Shown here piece by piece: positions 9,917-20,874 of a stretch of 44,214 nt of DNA; position 1 is the stretch's first letter, and every line of letters begins with the position of its first letter. The notes under the pieces are model-generated. The model saw nothing but the letters and a program-made list of their open reading frames with translations. It searched no databases and had not been told where the DNA came from. Location of the stretch: assembly GCA_013115145.1 (NCBI GenBank), contig JAAPAO010000272.1, positions 1-44,214 of the forward strand, in the 5' to 3' direction. The position numbers were made by a program, and so were the translations under genes. The DNA comes from Perkinsus chesapeaki. Its lineage: Eukaryota; Perkinsozoa; Perkinsida; Perkinsidae.

Positions 9917-10797
9917 TTAGCTGGACATTGCCATCACACGAGAGTACACTTCATCAACTATGCCGTTAAGAAGGAAATCCTCGAAGAAGCGAGTAACACG
10001 TGGTGACGTTAGATACGGAATTGAATCATCATCTCCCTGGAATGCTGTTGTGGAATGGGTTGTTGGTGAGAATATGTAAATAAGATAGTGGGAATCGCCA
10101 ATCTTACCTGACATATCGGCAAGAAGCGATCTGTAATACACAGCCTCACCTTTGTCGACGAATCCGGCCTTGAGGAACGCTTTCCTCGCGGCATTATTCC
10201 CCATAAGCGTTCTCGTCCAAGCTGCAATAGTGAGAGGTCGTTTATAGTGAATCTGATCGCCTTCGTCCGACACGGAGCTCCAGAGGTCCCCCTCACATAG
10301 CCAACAAGCCTATTGAGCAACTTCGGTGCTATCCTGTTCCCTCGGTATTTATCATTGACGAAGATGCTCGTGATATACGCCCACTCGCCGTGCTTCATTG
10401 TCCTCACCATACCAAACTCGGCAGATCCAACGATCTTCTGGGAAGCAGAAAGTGTTGAGATATCGTAAAGAGCATTCATCGACCGGAGTCGACTTTTAAG
10501 TTCACGTGAGTACCCTTGTGAAGTCAAGGTCCCCCGGCATGGGGCCCCGGAGGCTGCCCTAGACCCCCGTTTGGGATCCTCCCACTTGCTTACATGGCCT
10601 TCCTCAGCACTGGAGTTTATCGCTAGAAAAGTGACTTCATCATCGAGAGCCCAATCAAGGACGCCGTCAGAAGGCTCTGCTGGGCGGTATTCCAAAGCCT
10701 CGGCGAGTGGATGGAATGCGGACTGGCGGCTCGTGGCAGACTGTGTGGTGACAAGGAGTGTTGCACCGATTACGATTTTCATGCCATGACTTGGCAT
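9917..10797 (-). CDS. Secreted GNAT-family N-acetyltransferase, copy 2
   Basis: Paralogue of the gene at 8435-9256. The four-exon model 10797-10594, 10437-10297, 10252-10108, 10044-9917 totals 205 aa and closes in frame at TAA 9917. It begins MPSHGMKIVIGATLLVTTQS, a signal peptide (a second ATG at 10782 would also give one). Then come LEYRPAEPSDG, VGSAEFGMV, GEWAYITSIFV and the acetyl-CoA loop YRGNRIAPKLLNRLVGY. The last part has YKRPLTIAAWTRTL and AFLKAGFVDKGEAVYY, a clear GNAT ending. Exons 1 and 2 are identical in length to copy 1 and introns 1 and 2 sit at the same places in phase 0. Intron 1 here is 156 nt and GC-rich. Intron 3 (10045-10107, 63 nt) is stop-free. Substrate unknown. Confidence 0.87.
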
Positions 10798-11250
10798 TCT
10801 AATAGACACTGATGACTGATATCGCAGGGCTGACTATGGGAATGATGCCGAGCTCGAATTGTGGCGAGCCGCTACTTACGGAGAACTACCGTGACTGGAA
10901 TTGCCATTCTTCGAGCGAACTTCAACTGTTTGCGCAATCATAGCAAACATGCAACCGTTTGGTAACTTCCTGCTCTTTACCGTGGAGCCGCCTGACCTGT
11001 CCTACTCCACTGCGCAAACCGACATAAATGACTTCTCATTTACGGCTCGTTTCACCATTGCCGAAGGTGCATTTCCATCGCTTGGAATCACTTGTCCATC
11101 ATATAGGACACTTGTGAACTACAATTACTGTGATTACAGTGCTTCGAAACCTTGTCCCACTTTAGCTTCAGTTCATCGGGTAAGCCACAGCCGCACTGCT
11201 GTAAAGGACAGGTACGCGTGCACTCTATGCACAATTCATATATATTCGTC
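10798..11250. other. Intergenic, 5' of GNAT copy 2
   Basis: A + open frame of about 120 codons (10901-11272) runs into the tRNA-Arg gene and has no recognisable domain. I read this stretch as promoter and leader of the GNAT gene rather than coding. Confidence 0.5.
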
Positions 11251-11323
11251 GCCCTGCTGGCCCAATGGATAAGGCGCCACCCTCCTAAGGTGGAGATTCC
11301 GGGTTCGATCCCCGGGTAGGGTA
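11251..11323 (+). tRNA. tRNA-Arg (anticodon CCT)
   Basis: Complete 73-nt cloverleaf. Acceptor GCCCTGC pairs with GTAGGGT (one G-U and one further wobble pair), discriminator A. The D arm is TGGCCCAATGGATAAGGC. Anticodon stem CCACC/GGTGG with loop CTCCTAA gives anticodon CCT. T arm CCGGG-TTCGATC-CCCGG. No intron and no encoded CCA. Confidence 0.95.
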
Positions 11324-11517
11324 AATATTGTACCCCCTATATTCAAAACCCATCGCAACAGTAGTTCGCACGCGGAGTCAACTCTCCCTTTGCAAGAGCG
11401 ACAAGCAAATGTCCATCATCCTCCATCTATCCACCTCTTGCGCGAGTCTTTATCCATGTAGCCCTCCAACTTCACAAACACAAATCAAAGTAGTATTGTA
11501 AATATAGAAGTATACGT

Positions 11518-12399
11518 TCAGTCAAAATCATTTCGCATTTTCATCCACAGCTCGGGCTTCCAGGATCGGCCAGCATGATCCTCACCTATCAAAGTCACCA
11601 ATACTATTGCCAACAGATAGAAACAATTCTTCCTACCGCTCTGTCCTTTAAACCTCTTCATCCTTGTGCGATCTTTACTTGAATACCTGTGCGAGTTTTG
11701 TCGTTCCTTCTTCGACATGCTGGTGAATGTTGGCCGAGGCTCTGCCATCCCTGAGTATTGCCTTAACGAGAGCTACCTTCCCTATCGACTGCTTACCTTT
11801 GCCATGAGGCGGGACCGGCGGCTCTACCGCTTTATCACCATCGGTGACTCGCTGAGTTTCTTCTATATGTTTTTGCTCTGCCGCCCGTCGACGGGCCTCT
11901 TCTCTTTCCCTCTCTAAATCGAATGCCAGCGTTGGCCTGCAACCCAAGACCATCAATTGCCTTATCGCCTGCTTATCGCGCAGCGCCAAGCATGATGGCT
12001 GGGCACTCTTCCACACAATCCGCAAATCATCCAACAGCTTGCCTACCGCGCTTTGTTGGCGACGAAGTTCTTATACGTGAGATCTTCCTCGCCGACCGCC
12101 TCAAAGATGGAGTCGAACGACGGTAGTAGCTTTCCGCTTCCTTCTTCTACAACTTCACCCTCCTCCGTCTGAGGGGTGCAAAGCGATAAACACAACTACC
12201 AAGAGATTCCTACCTCATTCGATTTCTTCACAGCTTTGTCCTCGTCACTATCATCATCACTGTCACTACTGCTGCTGTCGCTATGTCGCCGCTTCTTGCT
12301 CGAGGCCGCTTCAATAGTCTCTACCTCGGATTCCGACGAGGATGAATCGACATCTGAGTATCCCGACGGCAACATCGTTACCACCCTTCTGATAGGCAT
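11518..12399 (-). CDS. Ser/Asp-rich, charged protein of unknown function (5 exons)
   Basis: A spliced model of 209 aa: exons 12399-12214, 12168-12047, 11936-11797, 11750-11637, 11585-11518; all phases agree and TGA 11518 closes the frame. The N-terminus is rich in Ser and acidic residues with a basic patch (SSKKRRHSDSSSSDSDDDSD), as in nuclear proteins. The middle has LPSFDSIFEAVGEEDLTY followed by LAFDLEREREEARRRAAEQK, probably a helix. The end is basic, then compact: DRTRMKRFKGQSGG, DHAGRSWKPELWMKMRNDFD. The ordered C-terminal block looks conserved, but I cannot name the family. A nuclear or nucleolar role is only a guess from composition. Either ATG 12399 or ATG 12375 could start it. Confidence 0.75.
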
Positions 12400-12482
12400 T
12401 CCCTACTGTAACACAACAACAATAATCCTCGACAAGGTCGTCATGTTTAACATCGATAAAGCGATAATGCATCACAGTGATT

Positions 12483-13952
12483 CTATTCCGCATCCTTATT
12501 ACCAGCCAACTTCTCCAAAGCAGAGCTCCATCGACGATTGGCCGGTGATGCCAGCAGGCCCTCAGTGGATGCCGGGGCTCCTCTCTCCCCTAGTATAGCA
12601 GCTGCAGCTTGCACTAAAGACTTCCTCCTCTCTTCCATCTTCTCCCCCAATATGCTATCGAGTGCGCTTGGTCTAGGCTGTCCACCACTCCCCATTAATT
12701 TAGTACCCACCCCTGCCCCTATAATCCTCGCCGCTCCAGCTGCCGATATCGAACCCCTGGAGGCAGCAGCTGGCGAATGGAGTATATGAGCTGCCCTGTT
12801 ATTCGGTGATGGAGCCAATGCTGTCAAGTCAGATGGTAGGGCTGTATTGATTGCACCGGATAGAGTCCTGTTTCCTGTCGAGCCGGTAGTGTGCCTTCTC
12901 CCCGCCATAACATGTGCAATTGATTTTAATGCTTTACGGTGCAGTACAGCATTATTAACAACGTCAGCTAGCGCGTCCTTATCCACCGACTTCAACGAGT
13001 GTTTTCTCGATTCTCCTATTGAAGGTAAGATATTAGACCCAGCCGATGCACGGGACCCTTTACGGCTCCCTGGCATGGGAATTGCGTCCGAGTTCTTCCG
13101 GCTGCTACTCGCGGAGTCACTACGACTGTTCCGTCGACTGCTCCTATGCGATGAGTGCCCACTAGCTCCTCCACTTTCCACCACGCCCCGCGGTGTCATG
13201 TACTCTCTCGGAATCGAAAACTGTCGACTAAAGCGCCTCGGCTTGCCCTCGGCGGCATCCTTGTTGGCCGTTGCTCGCGACCTCTCCTCCGCCTCAATTT
13301 TATCAAACATTTCCTCAGTAAGCGTATTTGATCGTTCTGTTTTCATTAGTGTCCTCGAAGGCCTCCTCCTGCCAGTATTAGCCGCCGACGCAGCTCCTTG
13401 CTGCTGCTGCTGTTGATGATGACTATTCTTACGCTGCTGCTGATGCTCCATCAGTGCAGCAGTAGCGATGCCGCTATCACTCACCACGCCCGAAGCAGGC
13501 TTCTCTTTCACAAAGGTCGACTGAGCGTACGACTCTTTATCAGTAGTTGCCGCCCAAGCCAACTCAGCCTCTCGCATCCTTTTCTCTGTCTCTTTAGCAT
13601 TCTTCTTTTGTTCAGTCCGCAGCTGCCCTTTCTTCCACTCCTTCCCCACCGTGAACATTTTACAATCGATTCTCTCCACAGGCTTGTCTTCAATTGAAAA
13701 GCTGTCGCCCCAGTACCCCTCAGGCCGACATGCCTCGAGATCCACCCTGGAGGCCGCTTCCCTCGGCGTTGCTAAGACCTCTTTAGTATACAGAGGGAGG
13801 GAGCCAAGCCGGTTAAACTGTTCTATTTCATTTGTTCTCCGACGCCTTCGCAAAGGAGGTGCCTGATTGCCCGGAAGGACCGTCGTCCATCTGTCGAAGG
13901 TATAAAAGTGCTTGAAAGTTCGAAGCCTTTTCAGATACCTAAGGACCCACAT
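12483..13952 (-). CDS. Low-complexity Ser/Arg/Ala-rich protein of unknown function
   Basis: A long uninterrupted reading frame of about 490 codons ending at TAG 12483. An N-terminal part of about 150 residues looks ordered (EIEQFNRLGSLPLYTKEVL, EGYWGDSFSIEDKPVERIDC). Then follow a Gln/His run from CTG repeats (about 13398-13435), Ser/Arg segments with RRxS-like sites (SSHRSSRRNSRSDSASSSRK, EERRKSL) and an Ala-rich C-terminus. Such basic-Ser motifs are typical kinase sites, so it may be a phosphoprotein; this is inference. The start is uncertain: MWVLRY at 13952 or an in-frame upstream codon, and a short first exon could replace the basic N-terminus. No family recognised. Confidence 0.7.
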   Translation of the reverse strand: MWVLRYLKRLRTFKHFYTFDRWTTVLPGNQAPPLRRRRRTNEIEQFNRLGSLPLYTKEVLATPREAASRVDLEACRPEGYWGDSFSIEDKPVERIDCKMFTVGKEWKKGQLRTEQKKNAKETEKRMREAELAWAATTDKESYAQSTFVKEKPASGVVSDSGIATAALMEHQQQRKNSHHQQQQQQGAASAANTGRRRPSRTLMKTERSNTLTEEMFDKIEAEERSRATANKDAAEGKPRRFSRQFSIPREYMTPRGVVESGGASGHSSHRSSRRNSRSDSASSSRKNSDAIPMPGSRKGSRASAGSNILPSIGESRKHSLKSVDKDALADVVNNAVLHRKALKSIAHVMAGRRHTTGSTGNRTLSGAINTALPSDLTALAPSPNNRAAHILHSPAAASRGSISAAGAARIIGAGVGTKLMGSGGQPRPSALDSILGEKMEERRKSLVQAAAAILGERGAPASTEGLLASPANRRWSSALEKLAGNKDAE

Positions 13953-14208
13953 AACACTTCCCTTCAACAGCAGTCGCTATGCCCACCAGCCGTTTATCGC
14001 ATTGCATTTACTGCAGACAGCGTTGGACATGGTAAAGCCTTCAATGATACCTTTGCGGGGAGGCAGCACACCACCCCAAGGAGCACGTCTCACCGCTGGT
14101 TCAAGGTTACATCGCCGTAATGATATAACCTAATCAAGAACAATCAAGACAATTGTTGCGAATTTTTATTAAATTAGTGACCAATTGCCCAACAAACTCG
14201 CTATTAAG

Positions 14209-16813
14209 TTATCCACTCGTGATCAACCCCATAATCTGCCCATTGCCATTCACCTCGCTTTTGACACCTATTCCATTGGGGATGACCATGATGGGTGCCA
14301 AGCCCGCCGCCGCCGCCACTGAATCGGGCAGTCGAAGGGTGTTCGAGCTGCTGGCTACGTCAACACATGGTTGATGATGATGATCAGGTTCAAATGGAGG
14401 GCTTGATGGAAGAGATGGTATCACTGACGCCACTGATGGTGACGCGGAGGGTGTCTGGCATGTCGAATCCACAGCAAATTTGGTATAGGCACCCAAAGGC
14501 AAGGGGTCTCCAGTGACGGGGATGCCACAACGTGTACAGTGAAGTGATGGAATGACTGTGAAATGAGAATAGTCATAATTATCGGATGGCAAACCTACCC
14601 GAGGGATCAGCCTTGCCATTAGTAGCCCCTCTTGCCTTGGGAGGGATAACCAAACAAATAGCAGACGGTGGACGGAAGGGGGTATCCTCCATTGATAAAG
14701 CTGATAAGAGATATATGCAATGAATAGGGCACAACAGAGGGGCTTGCTTGAAAAGGGCTATTGAAACGACATGGGCTGCGATGATAGAGGAGACTAATCC
14801 ATAAGCTCATTGTAGAAGCAGAAGCTACTACCACAGTCAGGCTCACCGGCGGTGGTCACTGGACTTAACTCACCACTACTCTGATCACTACGATGAGAGA
14901 ATGATGAAGATGATCTTAGTACCTATCACCAATCCGTAGCCGCCACCATCACCTATCATGCTTTGGGTTTGCCTACCGTGAGATGGTTAAACTTAACTTG
15001 TTTAGTGCGAAGATAATCGATATTATTCTCGTTAGGTCTGGCCGGTACTGCTTTAACTTCTTCAACTAAATCGCCCAAAGCTGCCACCTTGGCTGGGTTG
15101 TTAGTGTATAAGACAACAGACTTGATGCCCAAATGGCGCAGGGCCTGCCCCAGGCAGCAGCAGCAATGAAAGCCTTTACTACGGCACTAGCTGGCCTACC
15201 CTTCGGGCATCGGTGAAATCACGGCAGTCGGGAGCGTATCCGAGCTTCAAGTTAGACTCAACAGTATCGAGTCCTTTCCTATCCTGTAGGTTATACGCCT
15301 TAATCTTATTAGCCAGTCCAATCCCTAATAACACTATTTAGTGTAAACAACAACGACAATACCCCTTCTTTACTACCTCTCCCTTCATGACCTCTGATAT
15401 ACAGTAGGACCCCTCTCGCCTCCTCATCAATGGTGACAAGGAAGTCCAAGAGCTGATCACCACAGTCACACCTATCGTATGGTGATGGCTAACTCCATTC
15501 AAGCTAGTTGACTGTAGCCTACTTCATGCTCCTTAAGACATCACCAGTGAAGCATTCCGAATGAACTCTAACAGGTACGTGAGATCCTAAAAGAGAGTTA
15601 TCCTTTACAGAAAGGTGAATAGACCACTGACGTCCGTAGACATCTCCTTTAATAAGGGTAACTATCTCTAAGGACGGATCAGAGCATCCTCTATAGACAC
15701 GGAGATCACAGTGGGTAGTGGAGCGAACGTGATGTAGAGGTACACGACACGAGGATAGCTGACAAGGGATAAGGGAAGGGTAAACGAGGAGCACGGGCTA
15801 CCAGTTTGATATCTGGCTTGGCAGCAGCTTGAGGCGTGGTAGGAGCATTAATATAGATATCACTGCACTTCACGGCATACTCTTTAAGCATGACCGTGCT
15901 AATCTGATAGAAAAAGCGTAAAACACAAAGAGTAAGGTTGAATAGGTGACCAGAGGTATCCCATGTTCTTTGGCGAATGCCTTGCATTCATCTAGACGCA
16001 TCATGTCACCTTCATCGGTCATCATTTCAGCAATAGCAGCAACAGTCTCAAGACCGGCTAGCCGGCAAAGATCGTATCTAATCTTCAAGCTTGCAAGATA
16101 CTTCGAAGGTTACTAGTTACGCCGATTCAGTATGCCCATCTCTTTCAATAAGCCCATTTGGTTTAGCACATAAAGGGAACATATGACCTAATTCAACAGC
16201 CTCTACTAAGCCTTCTTCTTCCACCTCCTTTCTCAACCTACCCGGCTTGCTAAAATCCTCAGGTTTGTTACTTATATCCGAGAAAGCTTTCAACGTATTA
16301 ACCCTAACCGAGCCCGACGATAATCAACTCTACACTGGTAACCCTCACCTATCTTGCGCGCTGACGCCTGTTGTGGTTGTAGGTATATAATCGGTTGCTA
16401 CATGAAAGTTAGTGCCATTAGAATCAGTGTTGTTAGGTGTTGCAACATGGAGTCTGATGAAGGAGGTTAAAGGGGGGCATGGGGGAGGAGGTCGGTTACC
16501 CAAACGCATCCAACCTCTCTTTATCGGTAACAATACAGACAATGCCGGTTGAATGGCGAATCATAAATGACATATCCTGACCTCACAAGTATCTTGCATG
16601 GTGAACCTCATAGAGTATCTTATAACCTTTTTGGTGCATCCGTGAGCGCTTATTATAAAATCACATTCGTTTTCCCTATCAAGTCTATCCATAACCATAA
16701 CCTACATTACCAACCTACATCACTTCACAGCATAACACCATCGCCCTTACCATTCGACCATCCTTAAAAGCTCTAACTGCAGCCTCAACAACGGAGCGTT
16801 CCTCTACGTCCAT
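14209..16813 (-). CDS. ribBA: Bifunctional RibBA: DHBP synthase + GTP cyclohydrolase II (15 exons)
   Basis: Makes both precursors of riboflavin: 3,4-dihydroxy-2-butanone 4-phosphate from ribulose 5-phosphate (RibB) and the pyrimidine precursor from GTP (RibA). The 608-aa model has the RibB half first: [89 protein letters not shown]. The RibA half follows: [24 protein letters not shown] (zinc cysteines), [52 protein letters not shown] tail of about 155 residues after [13 protein letters not shown] is unusual and carries [19 protein letters not shown]. Exon starts (5'): 16813, 16701, 16576, 16453, 16303, 16187, 16077, 15903, 15758, 15471, 15324, 15144, 14922, 14700, 14555. The acidic motif usually reading DDEDRENEGD is [10 protein letters not shown] here. 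No obvious targeting peptide from ATG 16813. Confidence 0.93.
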
Positions 16814-17072
16814 GTTGCAAGGAAAACTGCTCGGAATGGCTTGCACATAGGAAAAGACATTTCGCGTCAAATCGCAATCCACGCCTTCTCTCAGATTTAG
16901 CTCAACAATGAAATGACTCCCTCAGCCGACGTTCATGAAATCAACCTTTGCGCATCTTAATTTTAGGGCGCTCGCAGTTTACCAGAGACGGTGACGCGTT
17001 TTGGGGGACAATTACGGTCGTTAGGGAATTGGCTGTGTTGCGGTATGGATTATTGGTAGGTTGTTTTAAGTG
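16814..17072. other. Divergent intergenic region (RibBA / small basic protein)
   Basis: 259 nt between oppositely oriented starts; it should hold both promoters. No TATA-like or repeated element stands out. Confidence 0.45.
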
Positions 17073-17589
17073 ATGGCATCTGAACCCTCTGAGACAGTTG
17101 GCAATAGTCTATCACCTCAACTTAAAGATACTTCAGAGGTTAACAATGGAGCATCTATAGCAGCTGTGGTTAATGTAGCAACATTGGGAAGGAGGCTTAG
17201 TCGGAGGTCTGTGAAGCCTATAACACCTGTATTGAAGAGGAGGAGTAGCGCCCCTGGTGAGGGCCCGCGGATAAATCAAGCATTAAAGGGCACGGTCACG
17301 CATAACTTACCTCCAGAAGCTATGGGAAGTCGAAGAGGATCGGCTGATGCATTTGTGTTGCCCAGGAAGCATCGTGAGAATCAAGTGAGTATCTTAGGTT
17401 CAAGCATGCAAGATACGCCATAGGTTGATTCGTGGTATACTTTCTTCTCAGTCCGAAATTAGTGCACCCAAGTCTACTACATCATATTCAGTGGAGTCCA
17501 GTGCCCAGCGTCTTATCGACAGCTCTGGCATGATCAACTCTGGCAGCCTCACCCGAACCTCCTCGATCCCTCGACGATTGAGCAATTAG
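17073..17589 (+). CDS. Small basic Ser-rich protein of unknown function (2 exons)
   Basis: Exons 17073-17384 and 17452-17589 joined over a 67-nt GT-AG intron give 149 aa ending at TAG. It is rich in Ser and Arg and contains several basic-Ser sites: GRRLSRRSVK, KRRSSAPG, SRRGSADAF, TRTSSIPRRLSN. These resemble basophilic kinase sites. No domain is recognised. The open frame, clean intron and in-frame termination support a gene; a regulatory or scaffold role is only inference. Confidence 0.65.
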
Positions 17590-17703
17590 ATGTCATGTTG
17601 TAACATCATCCTCATCAAGTATAATGTAATCATCTCATAGCCCCCAGTATTGAGTTGTTGGTGTTGCTCTTTATTATCCTTCGTCAGCTATTACTTCAAC
17701 TCC

Positions 17704-20700
17704 ATGCTAACCTTTTCTTTATTGCTCCTATTAGCAGCTACTACAACAACCAAGGCTTTTGACGGCATCTTCGAGGGCAGTCAGGTTATACAGGACAATG
17801 GTGACTCATTTCTCACCATCCTTGTCAAAGTAGTATTATTCAGTAAAGGGGGTATCATTTGCTCATCAGGTCGGTGATAAGATTATCAAGGTTATCCCTG
17901 ATAGTGGATCTTTTGATCTCTACCTAATAGACCAAGGAGCATGCTCTAAAGGATTAGGCCTTTGCAGTCTGGCTTACAACTCCAAACAGTAAGCAACACC
18001 AGCAGCAGATATCTAACAAGATTGAGAAACACCTATCGATCAGGTCAAATACTCATACATGTCCATCAAGTGAAGTGATAAAGGATGTAGTGTTCGGTAG
18101 TGGAACGGCAAGATGCCGTCTAGGCTTCGATAAAGCCGAACTGGTAGGGGGGATCAAAGGCATTTGGCAGGTATAAAGTTCATTAGGTTAATAATGCTGA
18201 GGCTGCCGCTGAAGTTGCTGCTACTACTTCTGCTGAGAGCCACACTAAACCCTCGTCACTTGCCGCCCGGCAAGATAAACAGATCCCAAAGGTCCTCTTC
18301 CCGCTATGGCAGATATTTGCCCTTGATGAAGGATTGCTAAGAATGTAAGGATGAACCGCCTCCTCCGCCTGTTGCTGATAGATGTCATTTCAGTTGGGGG
18401 GATGGTCAAGGGTTCCAAGGTATACTGGGAATGGGGTATAAAGCTGGAGAGGATGTCAGCCCCGATGAAGTAAGACGAATCTTACTCACCAATTTCAGAG
18501 GCTCTTCAAACACCATGCGCGAATCTATGGACGTCTGCGGACTGCATCACCTTCTGCATTGATCGTGTATCATGTTCAGGCCATTAAGCAACTTAACGCT
18601 ACCGAAGGCGTCTCCGCTGTGACAGGCATATCAACACTTGCACCCGGTGAAGGGGCATCTGAACTATTTACCGATAGATTTGCTGTTTGCCTGCCCAGAG
18701 GGTCTAGGGTGAGTAGAATCATTCGATAACGAACCTCGAGAACTATGGTCAGCAGGCTAAGAAACTCGTACTTGCCGAGACAGGAAGCCGCCTGCGGAAG
18801 AATCAGAAGGCGATGTCGCTGGCCGCGGAGGGTGAGAAATCAGTACCAGAGGAGACTGGTGGATCTGATGATAAAGGTAATAACGGTAATGATAGTACAG
18901 GAGGGAGAGGTAGTCGTGCATTCTCAGGCATGCTGTGGTGGGGCCAAGCTATACCGAGATCTAGGAAGTTTGCCATCACTACTCCAGTCATTGGGGTGAG
19001 ACATTGGACTATAGATGTTAAAGGAATTGAGGTGAGAATAACGAGAAGCTGTTGGGCTAGAAGGATGGGAAATAGGGACGCAATGTTATAATGGTATTAT
19101 CTGCATTGAACCTTTAATAGTTTATTAGTCTGAATCAAATTAGGAACATTCCTTAATCTTCAGTTTTTAAGCAGGCGCTTGTTGGCATTTATATATAAAA
19201 CTGTATATAATGGACCATAAGGAGATATTAGACCTTATTTATAATATATACCATTATATAAAATATCTAAGTAGATCACACAATCAAGGCACTTTAGAAT
19301 TTTATGTATTAATATGAAATTATGAGCCTCTAATAGTAAAGCTTGATCACACCTGGTGAGTAGTCGTGCTTTAGCGCCGGCGGCGGCGGTGGCACTACCG
19401 CCGGGGGGTGTATGGTTTTGGTAAGATGATGTCATCCGGGTCGATGTAGGTGGCGATGGTTGATCATATTGGTTATTGGAATGTATTCGAGGCTGATGAT
19501 GTGTAGATAATTATAACATGTTTGTTATCTATCATAATCTCCGTGGTCCTCAGGTTGTTGATTCTTCTAAGAAGGGCAGCAGCAGCAGTACCCCCCTCAC
19601 TTCATTCTGTGATAAGTCATCCTGTGCTGCACTGGTTGATAGTGGTAAGCAACTTTAACAGTAGGCTTAAGAAGAACATGCATGAATTTTCAATTTCATT
19701 GTCTCCATCGTTATAAAGACTCTAACTATGTGAGACTAAATAAAGATTCTTTCTAGGTCGGTATGCTGTTACCCACTATCCCACTCGCCATATTGTTATT
19801 GTGCTGTTGTTGTTGCTGCTGCTGGTGTTAGGCACCTCTTTATTCGCTTTACCAGCCCCAAGAGTGAAGCAGATATTCGCCAGTTTGGGCGATCTCAAAC
19901 TGGACTGCTCCAATGTTCAAGATTTACCCGATATCAAGTACTATCGACTTGAATCGCTTTGGGAATAATTTCGTGGCGCGCAGGATTGCAGTTGGAGATT
20001 CGAAACAGCCGTTGGTGATCACACCAGAGTCATATGTTATGAAGATTCAGTCTCATGACCTTCACCTGTATGAGTCGCTCGGCCAGAGCCTCATGCTTGG
20101 AGGGAATCTTGAACAGTTCAAGAAGAATGGCGGCGCTCAGAACATTACACTGTGTAGGCTGACACGTTGATGATGATGATGTTTCTTCTCCTTCACAACT
20201 CCCTCTTCCTCAGGTCTACCAGCTTTCATGTCCTCACCTGTCTCGCAAGCAACAGTTCGAGACTTGCCATCATTCGCTGAAACTAATGATCACCTGACTG
20301 AGATGATGGTCAGCGGAGGGGGGCTGATAGTGTTAACTTTAGCTCTGTCGATTTAGATCCTTGGTATTCCGATATTTAGAGAATACACCGTCCTCTTCGA
20401 TAGAGAAAGGAGTACAATAGGATTTGACAGGTAGTAGGCAGCCATCAATTGGTCGTTCTTCGTGTCATATCACCGACTATCATCAGGAACCCTGAAGATG
20501 GCCCAAGCTGCGGCGGCGTTGCTGCTGGTGGTAGTAGTAGTGGCACCTCGCTCATTCATCGTGGACGTGCCAATGGCGGCAGACCTCTGACTGTAAGGCC
20601 GCGCGGGGTCGTGGCAACACTGCGGCGATTAAGTTGTTGTTGTCCTTTTAGATCCGTGAAATGCCGCGTCCAGAGCATTTGGTATTCCCGAGCGGATTGG

Positions 20701-20709
20701 ACTCAATAA
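17704..20709 (+). CDS. Pepsin-like (A1) aspartic protease family protein (13 exons)
   Basis: 607-aa model. Signal peptide MLTFSLLLLLAATTTTKAF, then FDGIFEGSQVI. The first catalytic motif is KVIPDSGSFDLYLID and the second CAALVDSGTSLFALPAP, so both aspartates are present in DSG form. Other family marks are VVFGSGTARC, GFQGILGMGYKAG, HWTIDVKGIEV, IAVGDSKQPLVITPESYV and ILGIPIFREYTVLFDRERST. Exons: 17704-17829, 17870-17988, 18044-18143, 18187-18344, 18394-18454, 18499-18708, 18753-19031, 19554-19644, 19832-19937, 19984-20165, 20214-20308, 20357-20430, 20487-20709. Most introns are 40-56 nt; two are 522 and 187 nt. The donor at 18455 could instead be 18470. Secreted or vesicular proteolysis is likely, but the insertions between motifs leave activity unproven. 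A Gly/Ala-rich linker lies around 18190-18290. Confidence 0.87.
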
Positions 20710-20874
20710 AGAAGATGGCGCCGCCTCTCAGTGGCGCTGTGATAGGCTCTGAGATGATCCTCTGAGTCATGCTGCATGGTCGTGGCCGTGGTGTTAATAA
20801 TCAGCGATATTCAGGCAACTTGAATTCACAGTGTCAAAATTGATAACTCTGTCAGCAGCAGCATCAGTTTCACA

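Noticed and set aside
10253-10296. Frameshift in both GNAT genes after the LGY/VGY motif
   Set aside because: Canonical GT-AG introns of 44 and 43 nt ending in GATCAG explain the frame change in both copies.
10901-11272. Open frame of 123 codons on +
   Set aside because: It runs into the tRNA-Arg gene and shows no recognisable protein features.
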